Assembly: GCF_030463565.1 (NCBI RefSeq)
Contig: NC_134675.1
Coordinates: 15,831,862-15,895,861 of the forward strand
From: Pelecanus crispus
Lineage: Eukaryota > Chordata > Aves > Pelecaniformes > Pelecanidae
Length of the DNA stretch: 64,000 nucleotides
Reading direction: 5' to 3'
Both the position numbers and the translations under genes were made by a program. A model generated the notes under the pieces. It was not told the DNA's origin, ran no database searches, and saw only the letters and a program-made list of their open reading frames with translations. Numbering within the stretch: position 1 is the first letter of the stretch; each line of letters begins with the position of its first letter. This document shows, piece by piece, positions 32,176-43,039 of this stretch.

Positions 32176-32262
32176 ATCATAGAATCATTTAGGTTGGAAA
32201 AGACCTTTAAGATCATCCAGTCCAACCATTAACCTAACACTACCAAGTCCACCACTAAACCA
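32176..32262 (-). mobile_element. CR1 LINE 3' fragment
   Basis: On the plus strand, AATCATAGAATCATTTAGGTTGG and the following GACCTTTAAGATCATCCAGTCC are the antisense of a CR1 3' end. Another CR1 starts again at 32336 after a 73-bp gap, so there were two insertions or one broken copy. Confidence 0.85.
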
Positions 32263-32335
32263 ATTAAGGGTAGAGTAATAATTTCATGTTTCCTGGCTTG
32301 GTGGCTGGATTATTTTTAATGAAAGTAAAAACTAG

Positions 32336-33772
32336 GAATCATTAAGATTGGAAAGGACCTCAAAGATCATCATTCCAACCATCAACCCAACACCACCATG
32401 TCCACTAAACCATGTCCCAGAGTGCCACGTCTACAGGTTTTTTGAACACTTCCAGGGATGGTGACTCCACCACCTCTCTGGGCAGCCTGTTCCAATACTT
32501 GACTACCCTTTCCATGAAGAAATTTTTCCTAATATCCAACCTAAACCTCCCCTGGCGCAGCTTGAGGCCATTTCCTCTTGTCCTATTGCTAACTACTTGG
32601 GAGAAGAGACCAACACCCACCTCACTACAACCTCCTTTCAGGTAGTTGTAGAGAGCGATAAGGCCTGATACAAAAATTCACGGATACTATTCTTCAAAGT
32701 CCGAACCTCTCCGTAGGAGGAAACGGAGTCTTCAGAAAGTTCCCGAAATAAAACTCAATAGCAACAAAGTTACTATTAAGCAGGCATCCTTTATTACAGC
32801 GCTGGGCAGCACTGGGAATCGTTCCACCATGAGTGCTCCAACGATTTGGCAAACTTCCAAAGATTATATACTATAAAGTCATACATATTCACAGAATTTC
32901 TGAGAATTCATCTACATAAACATGAGATTTCCTGGGACTCATTAACATATGCAAATGTCCAATCCACATGTGTAGTCATCGTCTTTGGTGGTCTTCGGGG
33001 GTCCTCCGGTGGTCTCGATAGTCTTCCTCACTTGTCTAGTTGAACTTTGGGCCTCCTTTGTCCATATATGGTCACTGAATTAGCTCATCAGTCCTTTGGC
33101 CTTGGAATGTTAAGAAACCAGTTCCTTGAGTGCTCATCTCAAGGCACAGGTGTCCTGAGTCTATGTTATCAGTGCTTTACACAGGAAGCCTAACGAGCTT
33201 GCTTAAGATCTGTTTTAATTGTGCCAGACAAGGAGTCACCTTCTTTGAAATATCTGTCCTATTTATCTACTCTGCTTCAGCAAATAACTAAAACTATCTG
33301 AGTCAGGGATTGTCAGGGGTTTAGCCCTTTCAGTCTCCCCTCAGCCTCCTCTTCTCCAGACTAAACAACCCCAGTTCCCTCAGCCACTCCTCATAAGACC
33401 TGTGCTCCAGACCCTTCACCAGCTTTGTTGCCCGTCTCTGGACACGCTCCAGCACCTCAATGTCTTTCTTGTATTGAGGGGCCCAAAACTGGACACAGTA
33501 TTCCAGGTGCAGCCTCACCAGCGCCGAGTACAGGGGGACAATCACCTCCCTGCTCCTGCTGGCCACACCATTCCTGATACAAGCCAGGATGCTGTTGGCC
33601 TTCTTGGCCACCTGGGCACACTGCTGGCTCATGTTCAGCCGGGTGTCTACCAACACCCCCAGGTCCTTTTCGGCCAGGCAGCTTTCCAGCCACTCTTCCC
33701 CAAGCCTGTAGCGCTGCATGGGGTTGTTGTGACCCAAGTGCAGGACCAGGTACTTAGCGCCTTGTTGAACCT
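32336..33772 (-). mobile_element. CR1 LINE, 5'-truncated, split by a solo LTR
   Basis: The CR1 body runs at 32336-32665 and 33333-33772, with the family C solo LTR between. The minus strand of the second part still reads as the C-terminal part of CR1 reverse transcriptase ORF2, including a lysine-aspartate-leucine-glycine-valine-leucine-valine-aspartate motif near 33650. The element is 5'-truncated and stops some 60 bp from the CpG island. Confidence 0.9.
32666..33332 (-). repeat. Solo LTR, family C, inside a CR1
   Basis: It begins TGATACAAAA and ends CCTTTCA on the plus strand, matching the LTRs of ERV-3 with some differences near one end. Comparison with the uninterrupted CR1 at 44753-45070 shows the empty site. 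Only a short, imperfect duplication (GCC and GTC) is visible. Confidence 0.88.
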
Positions 33773-33829
33773 CATACAAGAGTGGCAAAGCACCAAAACC
33801 CCGAGCGGTACGCCAGCAACCCAATTTTC

Positions 33830-34545
33830 TGTTGAGCGGGCTGCAATCTTTCACGGGGCCACCGGCAAAAAGACCGCTTCAGTGCTCCGGCCGCGACACG
33901 GGCGAGCCCCACCGGAGCCCGGCAGCGGGAGGCCCGGCCTGGGGGCGCCTCTCCCCACCCGCGCTGGGGGGTGCGGTCAGTGAGCGCTGGGCCGCCACCG
34001 CCCCCTCCCCCGCCCGCCGCAGGTGCCTTCCGGCCGCCCGGACCACAGTTCAGCGGCGCCTCCTGCCATGGCGGCGCCCTACGAGCAGCCTTACCTGTGA
34101 GAGCCGGCCGGCTGGCGGCCAGCAGCAACGCCAGCAACGCCAGCAACAGCAGCAGGGCAGCGGGCACGCTGGCCGGCCCCCCGCCCGCCACGCCGCTACC
34201 GCGGTGGGGCCGAAGCCGTGGCCCGACCGGGCGGGACGGGGAGCGGCGGGAGCGTGTCACCGCCCCGGCCCCCCTGGCGGCTCCTGCCCTCCCCTCAGCG
34301 CCCGCTGCCCCGGGACGGCCCCCTTTCACCTTCCCCGCAGCACAGCTGCTCCCACGTCCCGCTCCCCGCTCCAGAAACACCGGCCTGGGACGGGAGATGG
34401 GGCAGCGCGCGTCTCCACAGCCCCGGGCCGCCCCTCTGAGGAAGCAGCAGCTGCCCAGCCTCCCCGGCGGCTGTGGGCCTCGTGGCGGGTCCTTCCGGGG
34501 CAGCGTAAGGACCAGAGTGGCCCCGCAGAGCAACGCAGGGTGCCA
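33830..34545 (-). promoter_or_regulatory. CpG island over exon 1 of the CSPG4-like pseudogene
   Basis: This is the only strongly GC- and CpG-rich stretch in the window. It surrounds the signal-peptide exon on the minus strand and ends abruptly at CR1 LINE sequence on both sides. That is what a vertebrate promoter island looks like. No TATA box is evident. Open frames on both strands through the island are a by-product of its GC content. Survival of CpG dinucleotides suggests that it was unmethylated in the germline until fairly recently or still is; this is inference. Confidence 0.7.
34095..34167 (-). pseudogene. Exon 1 of CSPG4-like pseudogene: signal peptide, start codon lost
   Basis: The minus strand reads proline-alanine-alanine, a long leucine/alanine core and then a polar ending, which is a typical secretory signal peptide. 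It stops at a strong donor, CAG followed by GTAAGG, at 34095/34094. The exon ends in phase 1, and exon 2 supplies the two missing bases, so the joined frame runs from the signal peptide straight into the laminin-G domain. The natural start would be the codon at 34167-34165, but it reads GTG. No ATG lies in frame upstream within the island. I infer an ATG-to-GTG mutation. The coding part would be 73 bp. Confidence 0.7.
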
Positions 34546-34599
34546 GGCCTCATACACATTTATTACGTTATGCCATAAGTTATGCCGTGCGACCAGACC

Positions 34600-34878
34600 A
34601 GGTTGCTCAGGGTTTTGTTGTTCATGCCTTAAAAACCTCCAAGGATGGAGGCTCCATGGCGTCCCTGGGCCACCCGCCCCCAGGGACAGGCTTGATTCTT
34701 CTCATGGCAGTAATTTTGTCATTCTGTCAGATGGGAACTGCCCAGATTTCATTTATATCTGTTGTCAGTCGTTCGTCCACTCTACACCTTCTCAGTGACC
34801 TGCACGTAGGCAGGAGGAGGCTCCTCTGAGGTGCCCCCAAACCCTTCCCTTCTCCAGGCTGAAGCAGCCCTGTCCCTC
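34600..34878 (-). mobile_element. CR1 LINE fragment, older type
   Basis: The plus strand has GGTTGCTCAGGG, CCTCCAAGGATGGAGGCTCC and TTCTCCAGGCTGAAGCAGCCC, in the order expected for the antisense of a CR1 3' region. ERV-3 is inserted at its right end; the first few bases after ERV-3 (CCTCATAG) still fit CR1. Confidence 0.75.
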
Positions 34879-35519
34879 TGATACAAAAATTCGTGGATAC
34901 TATTCTTCAAAGTCGAACCTCTCCGTAGGAGGAAACGGAGTATTCAGAAAGTTCCCGAAATAAAACTCAATAGCAACAAAGTTACTATTAAGCAGGCATT
35001 CTTTATTGCAGCGCTGGGCAGCACTGGGGATCATTCCACCACCAGTGCTCCAACGATTTGGCAAACTTCCAGAGATTTTATACTATCAAGTTATACATAT
35101 TCATAGGATTTCTAAGAATTCATCTACATAAACATGATATCATTATCATATGCAAATGTCCAATCCGCATGCATAATCGCCCTCTTTGGAGGTCTTCGGG
35201 GGTCCTCTGGTGGTCTCCAATAGTCTTCTTCACTTGTCCGCTAGTTGAACTTTTGGGCTTCCTTTGTCCATTTATGGTCATTAAATTAGCTCATCAGTCC
35301 TTTGGCCTTGGAATGCTACGAAACCAGTTCCTTGAGTGCTTATCTCAGCACGGGGGTCCTGAGTCTATGTTATCAGTGTTTTACACAGGAAGCCTAACGA
35401 GCTTGCTCAGGGTCTGTTTTTAATCATGCCAGACAAGGAGTCACATTCTTCGAAATATCTGTCTCAGCAGATAACTAAAACTATCTGAGTCAGGTATTGT
35501 CAGAGGTTTAGCCCTTTCA
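34879..35519 (-). repeat. 3' LTR of ERV-3
   Basis: 641 bp, one base shorter than the 5' LTR because of a single C deletion near 34913. Four substitutions are counted against the 5' LTR. Confidence 0.93.
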
Positions 35520-35535
35520 TTCCCCCCTTTTCTTT
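35520..35535 (-). other. Polypurine tract of ERV-3
   Basis: The minus strand reads AAAGAAAAGGGGGGAA directly before the LTR start TGAAAGGG. This is a textbook polypurine tract and fixes the orientation and the LTR boundary. Confidence 0.9.
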
Positions 35536-36163
35536 AAACTTTGTAAATTCCTTTACAAAGTTTCTAAATTTTCATATTTCATTAGCTTAGGCAAAGCCCA
35601 AACTCTTATGGCCAGTTTCTTTAGCTTATACCACAAAAGGCAATTGACGACTGTTAGTATGATAACAAACACTAACAATATCAAAAGCGGGTGAACCAAA
35701 ATATTCAAAGTTTTCTCTGCAGAGGGTGAGTATCTTGAAAAGATATCTCACCACTGATGGGTGGTATCAGATTCAATTTGACTAGACAGTCCAACATGTT
35801 TGTCTCTAGTTATTACCGTTTTAATGACAGATTCTGCTAGTGTAAGTTCTTGAGATTGGTTTAAGATCTCGTTTAGTTTTCTCAGAGATAAACTTGCATG
35901 ACTTAATTTTAGGCTTTCATAATGCCAAAACATTGCTACTTGTTCTTCTGTATATGCAAAAAACGAATACGTTTGACCATGCCAAGTTAAATGGGTTATA
36001 TTCCTATGAATGGGGTGGTCACATTGTATTCTTCAACTACTGATCGATTGTTAGTCACTAAACACACATATCTAGCATTAACTTCTACAAACATTTCAAA
36101 CACATTAGGAGACAGGATCGTCCATTTACAATTGTTAACAGAATGTTATTGTTGTAGATTAAT
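35536..36163 (-). pseudogene. env: ERV-3 env remnant (transmembrane subunit end)
   Basis: Only the last part of env is left. The minus strand shows pieces of a transmembrane-subunit ectodomain, one frame change near 36000, a tryptophan followed by a TGA near 35748, and a hydrophobic membrane anchor of about 23 residues near 35680-35610 followed by a short basic tail. The surface subunit and the front of the transmembrane subunit are absent. It cannot encode a working envelope. Confidence 0.75.
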
Positions 36164-38942
36164 TTATCTAGTTTGAAATGGTCTCCCAAATAGAATTTCA
36201 AATGGACTCAATTTTTCCTTAGTTCTTGGTTTGACTCGGAGCCTTAGTAATGCAATAGGGAGGGCTTGGTCCCATCTTAAATTGGTTTCCTGACAAATTT
36301 TACTCAATTGTGTCTTTATTAAATGATTCATCTTTTCTACTTGCCCACTTGCTTGCGGGCGATAATCTGTATGTAATTTCCAGTTAATTTCTAAAAGTCT
36401 ACTAACTTGTTGAACTACTTGTGACACAAAGTGTGGTCCCCTAATCAGAGGAGATCACTTCTGGCACTTTACTTCTCGGGCTTTATTTGTTCTGCAAGGG
36501 AAAGCTTCAGGCCACCCAGAAAAGGTATCAGTTAATACTAATAGATACACCCCCCTTTTCTAGGGAGCTCCGAAAAATTTATTTGCCAATTCTGACCTGG
36601 AACATTCCCTTTATCAATACTTCCAAATTTTACACGATTCTCTACCTTGGGATTATTCTTTAAGCATATTTCACATCTATTAACCATAGTTCTTACAGTT
36701 TGAAACAGATTTCTGACTACTATTTGCTTGGTGAGGGAATTATACAAAGCTTCAGTTCCCCAATAAGATTTGTCATGTTTTGTTTTTACTAATTTCCATA
36801 ATATTCTAAAGGGAACTATTATTCTGTTATCTTTCAACATTGCCCACCCTGATGGGCAAATTTCAGCCTTTAAATCAGTAATTAACTTCTGATCCTTTTC
36901 ATCATATTCAACTACCTCAGGTAGTTGCAAAGATTTTTCAGGAATTAGACTTAATATCTCACCTTGTTCCACAGCTTGCCTTGCCTTATGATCAGGCCAA
37001 TTTATTTCCCACTTCCCTGTCAGTGTTACCTCTCTGATGTCCTTTGCAGTGCATAATTGCTACAGCTGACGGAAGTTGTACAGCATCTAAAAGTCACAAA
37101 ATTATATCAGCGTGTTTTATGACTTTTCCTTGAGCAGTTAAAAGTCCTTGCTCCTTCCAAATCGCCCCATGGGCATGAACTACACCAAAGGCATATTTTG
37201 AATCTGTCCAGATATTCACTCGCAATCCTTCAGCAAGCTCTAATGCTCTTACTAGAGCAACTATTTCAGCTCGTTGTGCAGATGTGCCCTTAGGGAGTGA
37301 CTTCGCTTCCACCACTTGGTCTGTGGTGGTCACAGCATATCCTGCCATTGGAACTCTATTCTTTACAAAACTGCTCCCATCGGTATACCAGGTGTGGTCA
37401 GCTTCTTCTAGCGGCTCCTCTTTCAAGTCAGGCCTACTCGCATCAGAACTGCTTGATATTTCAAGAATCTTGATGGCGAGAGCCAGTGTCCCCCTTTTTG
37501 TTCTAAAACGGAGGTTACAGTGTGGGAAGTGTGCACAATCATCTTCTGCCCCAACGTGAATTTTCGGGCTTCCTGGATGATCAAGACAACGGCAGCCACT
37601 GCCTGAAGGCATCCTGGCCATCCTTTGCTTGCTTCATCCAATTGTTTGGAGAAGTAAGCTACAGCTCGTTTATAAGGACCCACTCTCTGGGCCAAAATTC
37701 CCAAAGCCACTCCTTGCCTTTCATACGAGATCTGGCTATTTTTCAGCAGTTCATATAGAGGTTTAACCAAAAGTCCATAGTTAATTTGCACCAACCTGTC
37801 ATTCCCAGAAATGTTCAAAGTTCTTTTACCGTAGTTGGTTCTGGAGTCCTGCAAATGGCTTCTTTTCGGTCATTCCCGAGTTGTCTCTGTCCCTTAGAAA
37901 TCACGAATCCCAGGTATATTACTTCCTTCTTCAGGATCTGGGCTTTCTGTAATGAGATTCGATAACTCCTTAGTCCAAGAAAATTTAACAAACTCACAGT
38001 CCATTCTTTATATTCTTCATCCTTTTCGGTAGCTATCAAAATATCATCCACATACTGTAAAAGGATACCATTTCCTGGAGGTCTTTCCCAGGCCTCTAAT
38101 TGCTTTTCAAAGATCGTGGAGCTATTTTTAAATCCTTGAGGTAACACTGTCCAGGTTAGTTGGGTTTTTCGTCCTGAATCAGGGTTTTCCCATTCAAAGG
38201 CAAATAAATTGCGGCTTTCAGGGGCCAAGGTGAGGCAAAAGAATGCATCTTTCAGATCTAGTACTGTGAACCATTCATAGGTTTCTTTTAAACTAGTTAA
38301 TAAAGTGTATGGGTTTGCTACTACTGGGTGCAAATCTTCAACTATCTTATTTATTGCCCGCAGGTCTTGTATCAATTAATATGTTTTGCCATCAGGCTTT
38401 TTGATAGGCAAAATAGGAGTGTTATCTTCTATAATGCTTTTCACTCCTTGCCTGTCTTCTAATTTCAAGGGATATTGCTTTACCTTAATAGGTCGTGCTC
38501 CCTCTTTGAATTTAACAACAATCAATTCTGCATTTTTAGCTTTTCCCGGTATTCCCAAGGCCCATACTCCTGGGTATACCTGGTCTTTTATTTCTTGTAT
38601 AATTTCTTCTGGTATTTTAAAAACAATTTCTCCATTGTTAAATTTTGTTTCAGCTAATAAGTCTCTTCCCAAAAGTGGTCTAGGAGCTTCAGGCAGGTAG
38701 AGAAATTTGTGAATCTCTACACTCTTCCCAATTCTGAATTTTAACGGTTTCAAAAAGAAAGCCTTCTCGACCTGTCCAGTTGCTCCCACAATATTAACAT
38801 TTTGCCTACTTACGGGCAATAAATTTTGATTTAATACTGAAAACGTGGCACCTGTATCTACTAGAAATTCTACAGGTTTTTCCTCTTTCCCCAGCTGTAC
38901 TCTTACCAAGGGCTCTGCTAGGGAAGATTCCCCTGGTCCCCG
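36164..38942 (-). pseudogene. pol: ERV-3 pol, broken
   Basis: Pol follows gag in the same frame after the TGA. Protease has the DTGA motif (near 38850). A stop at 38378-38376 lies between protease and reverse transcriptase, where homology continues in the same frame. The YVDDILIA catalytic box lies near 38060. RNase H has the YTDGS motif near 37400. The integrase zinc region (HHCC) and a part of the core with the ASGQVE motif near 36350 are seen, with frame breaks and gaps between 37090 and 36164. The C-terminus of integrase is missing and is joined to env. Confidence 0.88.
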
Positions 38943-40153
38943 TCAATTTTCTTCCATGTTGGCAACTTTCACCAATTTGCCCAATCTTGGGCAATCCTTT
39001 TTCCAATGCCCCGTTTGTTTACAATAAGCACACTGGTTTCTTAAGAGGGGCTGATTTCCTTTGGGTGGGGCACTTACTCCACTTCTCATGGCTCCCCCTC
39101 CCTTAGTGTTGTTTCCTGAGGAGTTCCAAGAGGGTGGTGTCTGACCCCCTGTGGTGTGCAAGGCAGCCACTGTAGCATTAGCAATTGTTTTACCCATTAT
39201 TCTCTCTTTCTGACTATCTCTGTTCCGATACACTTGCCAAGCAATCTCCAGCAATTTCTCTAAATCTCTCGCATCCGTTCCTTGCACCTTCTGTAACTTT
39301 CTCCTAATATCATAAGCAATCCATTCTCTGTACCAAAACCAGAGCCTGTACTTCACTAAACACCACATCCAACATTGCATCCACATCCTCCCAATCAGGG
39401 TCCTGAGTTTTCACCAATCAATTCAAATCCTTTAGCAACCTTTTCGGGATCATCTCGATAATTAATTCACCAGCAGTCCAAGTCTGCTAAAGTAAAAGCC
39501 ACTTTAATTCTAACAAGTCCTCCCACTGCCTGCCTTAGTGGAGCCTGTATAATAGGTCCCACTTTACTCCGAGTTCTGGCAGTGATGGGAGAAAATCTGA
39601 TATTAGTTTCTTCCCTGACTCGTGCCTCTGATTCTTCACCCCCGACAGCACCAGCATCTCCCTCCCAATCACCTTCTCTCTCTAGCGGAGGCAAATAATC
39701 CTCCAGCCTTTCATTCTGCGGGCCAACTTTTAAACATCTCTGTCCAATGCTACACGCCGAGCAACACCTCTTTAATTCTCTCCCCTGCTTATTTTTCTCT
39801 CCTTCTATCGCCAGAACCATAGGGTCCTGGGGCGCTAGATTAATTCCACATTCTTTCTGCCATTCAGGGTGATTTCGCAAAGTGAAAAACATATCTGCAT
39901 AAACCACTTCATCCCATTTTCTCTCTCTTCGTAGAAATAACATAAGTTGCAACAAAGTATTATACTCTAAAGTTCCGTTAAAAGGCCATTTTTCGCTATC
40001 ATCCAACTTATATAAAGGCCACCACTGATTACAATATTTTATCAAGGTTTTACGATTCACATTCCCTCCAGATGGCCCCCCCATATCTTTCCAGTGAGCT
40101 AAAATGCAGCCCAAAGGGCTCTTTTTCAGAATTCCGCCTTGTTGGTTCCCCAT
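38943..40153 (-). pseudogene. gag: ERV-3 gag, with stops and capsid deletion
   Basis: The frame starts at ATG 40153 with methionine-glycine-asparagine, a myristoylation signal. A matrix domain of about 150 residues and an acidic linker follow, then the beginning of capsid, where a stop lies at 39467-39469. Capsid homology goes on in a shifted frame for a short way, then the middle of capsid seems to be missing, and the C-terminal capsid helix and nucleocapsid follow (39386-38943). The zinc knuckle reads C-x2-C-x4-H-x4-C near 39020. The gag stop is TGA at 38945-38943. Confidence 0.88.
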
Positions 40154-40658
40154 TCTAAAGTTTATACAACACAAAGACAAGGACAGAGACTGGGACAAGA
40201 ACACCACACACAACTAACAATTACCGTCACGGATACAAAAACAACTACTACCCCCTGATAATAAATGTCGACATAGGATGATCAGAGATTTTCAAATATG
40301 TGTACACCAAACTTATAACTATATCACACACGCGTATGTAAACCAAAATCAAATACAAATGCACAAACAGACGACCGTACTAACCAAATGATCAATACAA
40401 CCATGCAACGTAGTAATCAGGTGATTAATACAAATCGTACATGCAATTGTATGCCACCCTGCGGGGTTCTCACGAACCGCGACTTACGAGTAGCTTCAAA
40501 TGACCGGTCAAAACAGAAAAAAAGAATGCCTTATTCTTACCAGAGGTCCTTGTCTGCCCCCGCACGGATCCGCGGAATCGGGGAGTCCCTCCAGAGAATT
40601 CTCCGGGGCCGGCCAAGGGAGTCTCCGACTCAGGGGGTCCTGCAGCTGGACAGAGATG
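40154..40658 (-). other. ERV-3 leader between primer site and gag
   Basis: About 500 bp of non-coding leader, where the packaging signal would be expected. No open frame belongs to it. Confidence 0.5.
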
Positions 40659-40676
40659 GTCCCATCTGGGTCGCCA
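40659..40676 (-). other. Primer-binding site of ERV-3
   Basis: Four bases after the 5' LTR, the minus strand reads TGGCGACCCAGATGGGAC, which starts with the TGG that pairs with a tRNA CCA end. I could not assign the tRNA. Confidence 0.7.
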
Positions 40677-40680
40677 AAAC

Positions 40681-41322
40681 TGATACAAAAATTCGCGGAT
40701 ACTATTCTTCAAAGTCCGAACCTCTCCGTAGGAGGAAACGGAGTATTCAGAAAGTTCCCGAAATAAAACTCAATAGCAACAAAGTTACTATTAAGCAGGC
40801 ATTCTTTATTGCAGCGCTGGGCAGCACTGGGGATCGTTCCACCACGAGTGCTCCAACGATTTGGCAAACTTCCAGAGATTTTATACTATCAAGTTATACA
40901 TATTCATAGGATTTCTAAGAATTCATCTACATAAACATGATATCATTATCATATGCAAATGTCCAATCCGCATGCATAATCGCCCTCTTTGGAGGTCTTC
41001 GGGGGTCCTCTGGTGGTCTCCAATAGTCTTCTTCACTTGTCCGCTAGTTGAACTTTTGGGCTTCCTTTGTCCATTTATGGTCATTGAATTAGCTCATCAG
41101 TCCTTTGGCCTTGGAATGCTACGAAACCAGTTCCTTGAGTGCTTATCTCAGCACGGGGGTCCTGAGTCTATGTTATCAGTGTTTTACACAGGAAGCCTAA
41201 CGAGCTTGCTCAGGGTCTGTTTTTAATCATGCCAGACAAGGAGTCACATTCTTCGAAATATCTGTCTCAGCAGATAACTAAAACTATCTGAGTCAGGTAT
41301 TGTCAGAGGTTTAGCCCTTTCA
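40681..41322 (-). repeat. 5' LTR of ERV-3
   Basis: 642 bp; on the minus strand it begins TGAAAGGGCTAAACC and ends TTTTTGTATCA. It is nearly identical to the 3' LTR. Confidence 0.93.
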
Positions 41323-43039
41323 CCTCATAGTATTTGCATACTGTGCCTAAAGAAGTAAATCATACTTCTTTGTGGAAGAAATATATAACAGGCAGACAAA
41401 GCATTAGGTGCACAAAATGAGATTATTATAACCTGTACAGAACCTAAATTAGGCAAAATTCTGCAGTTCACACTTCATCAATGGTGTCCTGTACTTGAAA
41501 GCACAAGGTTTCAGTTTAAAAAATGTTTTAAAGTGCACACTTGAACTACTTGTGTATAAGCCACTTATCATAATTCAAATATGCAGACATACCCTCAGTT
41601 ACATACATTATCTGTGCCAGGAACAGCCTCGCAGTCATAAAATTTTCTCTGATATTATCAGCTGGCAGGGTGCATTTTAATGTGTCTCAGCAAGTCGGTT
41701 ATTTTTTTAACTTGTTACTCCCTTACACATAGAACTGGAATTTGTGACCTGAAATCTGATACTAAGTAAGCAGAATAAATAACCTAGATAATATTCCAAA
41801 ACTGCAGAAATAAGAAAAATTGTGATGGCATGAATCTCTTTTCTGGGTCAGCCGTCTGGTTCTTCTCTTCCTTTGAGGTTTGCAGTCATCATTTAGTCTA
41901 GAATTTCCTAAGCAATTTTTGTCAGGCTTTGCTGTCTTTACATTTTTAGAATAATGTACATGGCAGGAGGGGGGGGGATCCATATCCAGAGGGAAATCAT
42001 AGGTAGTGATCTTCACCCAGATATTGTTTCACAGCTTTATTAAAGATCTCAAAGGCAGAGGACTAATAAACTTAATTCTCTTCAGATTGGCACTTGAAGA
42101 AGATTTGTGAAAACTTGGAAAAGGAATTGCAAAAAAGCATCTAAGTCTAAGATGTGAACAAGAAGGGCAAAAAAGGATTTAATGTGGAATAACAATCGAT
42201 AATATGACTGAGGCTGGAAAAGCAGACCTCCAGGTGTACGGCAGTGAAACTGTGTGCTGTGGAAGGGAAGTCTTGGGGAAAATTTTGCCTTTGCGCTGTC
42301 CATGTTTTGCACAGGTCTTATTTAACGTATCCCCAGCTAGGAGTATCTGGCTTCCCTAACTCTGTGCAGAGAAGTTTGCCATGAGAGTCCTTAGATACAC
42401 CTCAAGAAGGACAGCCTCACTTGCATTGTAGGCTTTGGGAAGTAATATTCAAAACCACATTAGGAAAAAGATAGTGCAGCAAGACATTTGGGTGAGAGGC
42501 AGGAGGTAGGTAAATGGGAGTATCTCATACGTAACAGGTGTTTTGGGGCTGAATGCAGAGATAGTGGGACAAGGAGTGCAAAAGCCCCAATACTGTGTGC
42601 GGGGTTGGTGAGGCCACGTGCAGGACACTATGTAAGTGGGGGGCACTTCTGTGCTGGACTGGATCACCAGCTGGAGGTCTGAGTTCAGAGAAGAGGAAAT
42701 CAAATGAGTAATGTGGTTGGAGGTATCAAACTGGATACTGAGCTATCAAACTTCTGTGAAAAAGAACGAGACTTTTTTTTAAATACCTCATGGTTCATGT
42801 CATACGATGAAATTTGGGAATATGATACATTTATTTTAGGGCATGTGAAACTTAAAATCTGTTCCACATTGTAGCTACACTGATATAGTCATGAAAATGT
42901 AATCAGTCAATTAATATGATATATAGAGTGAGTAATTCAGCATTCACTGAAATAATATTTTCCTTAAACAAAGTAATATTTTTTACTATGCTCATTTTAA
43001 AATTACCTCTTGTTCAAAGAAAGGCAATCCACTCTGACA
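41323..43039. other. Unique sequence, no gene recognised
   Basis: AT-rich flank upstream (minus sense) of the CSPG4-like promoter. Nothing coding or repetitive is recognised apart from the first bases, which belong to the CR1 split by ERV-3. A run of nine G occurs near 41970. Confidence 0.5.

Larger units (their letters stand above)
3845..34167 (-). pseudogene. CSPG4-like proteoglycan pseudogene (whole locus)
   Basis: Minus-strand exons reconstruct the N-terminal half of a CSPG4/NG2-type membrane proteoglycan: signal peptide, two laminin-G domains and a series of CSPG repeats. In functional CSPG4 this ectodomain sits on the cell surface and binds matrix and growth factors. Exon phases agree across the locus (exon 1 ends in phase 1, exons 2, 3 and 4 in phase 0), and canonical GT and AG sites remain at the junctions checked. 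In-frame stops lie at 18864-18862, 18639-18637, 8212-8210, 7339-7337, 5158-5156 and 5077-5075. Frameshifts are needed near 18320, 18140, 17790, 8570 and 8400. Family A and B LTRs and a provirus split exon 3. I infer a unitary pseudogene of a CSPG4-like paralogue rather than a retrocopy, because introns are present. Which paralogue it is cannot be settled here. The C-terminal repeats, transmembrane segment and cytoplasmic tail were not found. Confidence 0.85.
34879..41322 (-). mobile_element. ERV-3: class I (gammaretrovirus-like) provirus, defective
   Basis: On the minus strand the order is 5' LTR (40681-41322), primer site, gag, pol, a short env remnant, a polypurine tract and 3' LTR (34879-35519). 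The 4-bp duplication CCTC (34875-34878 and 41323-41326) fits class I elements. Gag begins with a myristoylation-type methionine-glycine, has one CCHC zinc knuckle, and is followed by pol in the same frame after a UGA; all three are gammaretroviral traits. Part of capsid, the end of pol and most of env are deleted. The LTRs differ by four substitutions and one indel that I can count, so the insertion is young. Confidence 0.92.

Noticed and set aside
34068..34100. Plus-strand ATG with good context in the island
   Set aside because: It gives only ten codons before TGA, and overlaps the minus-strand splice donor by chance.
33832..34798. Long plus-strand open frames through the CpG island
   Set aside because: GC-rich sequence has few stops in any frame. 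The frames are proline/arginine/alanine-rich with no domain, and the minus strand has the meaningful exon.
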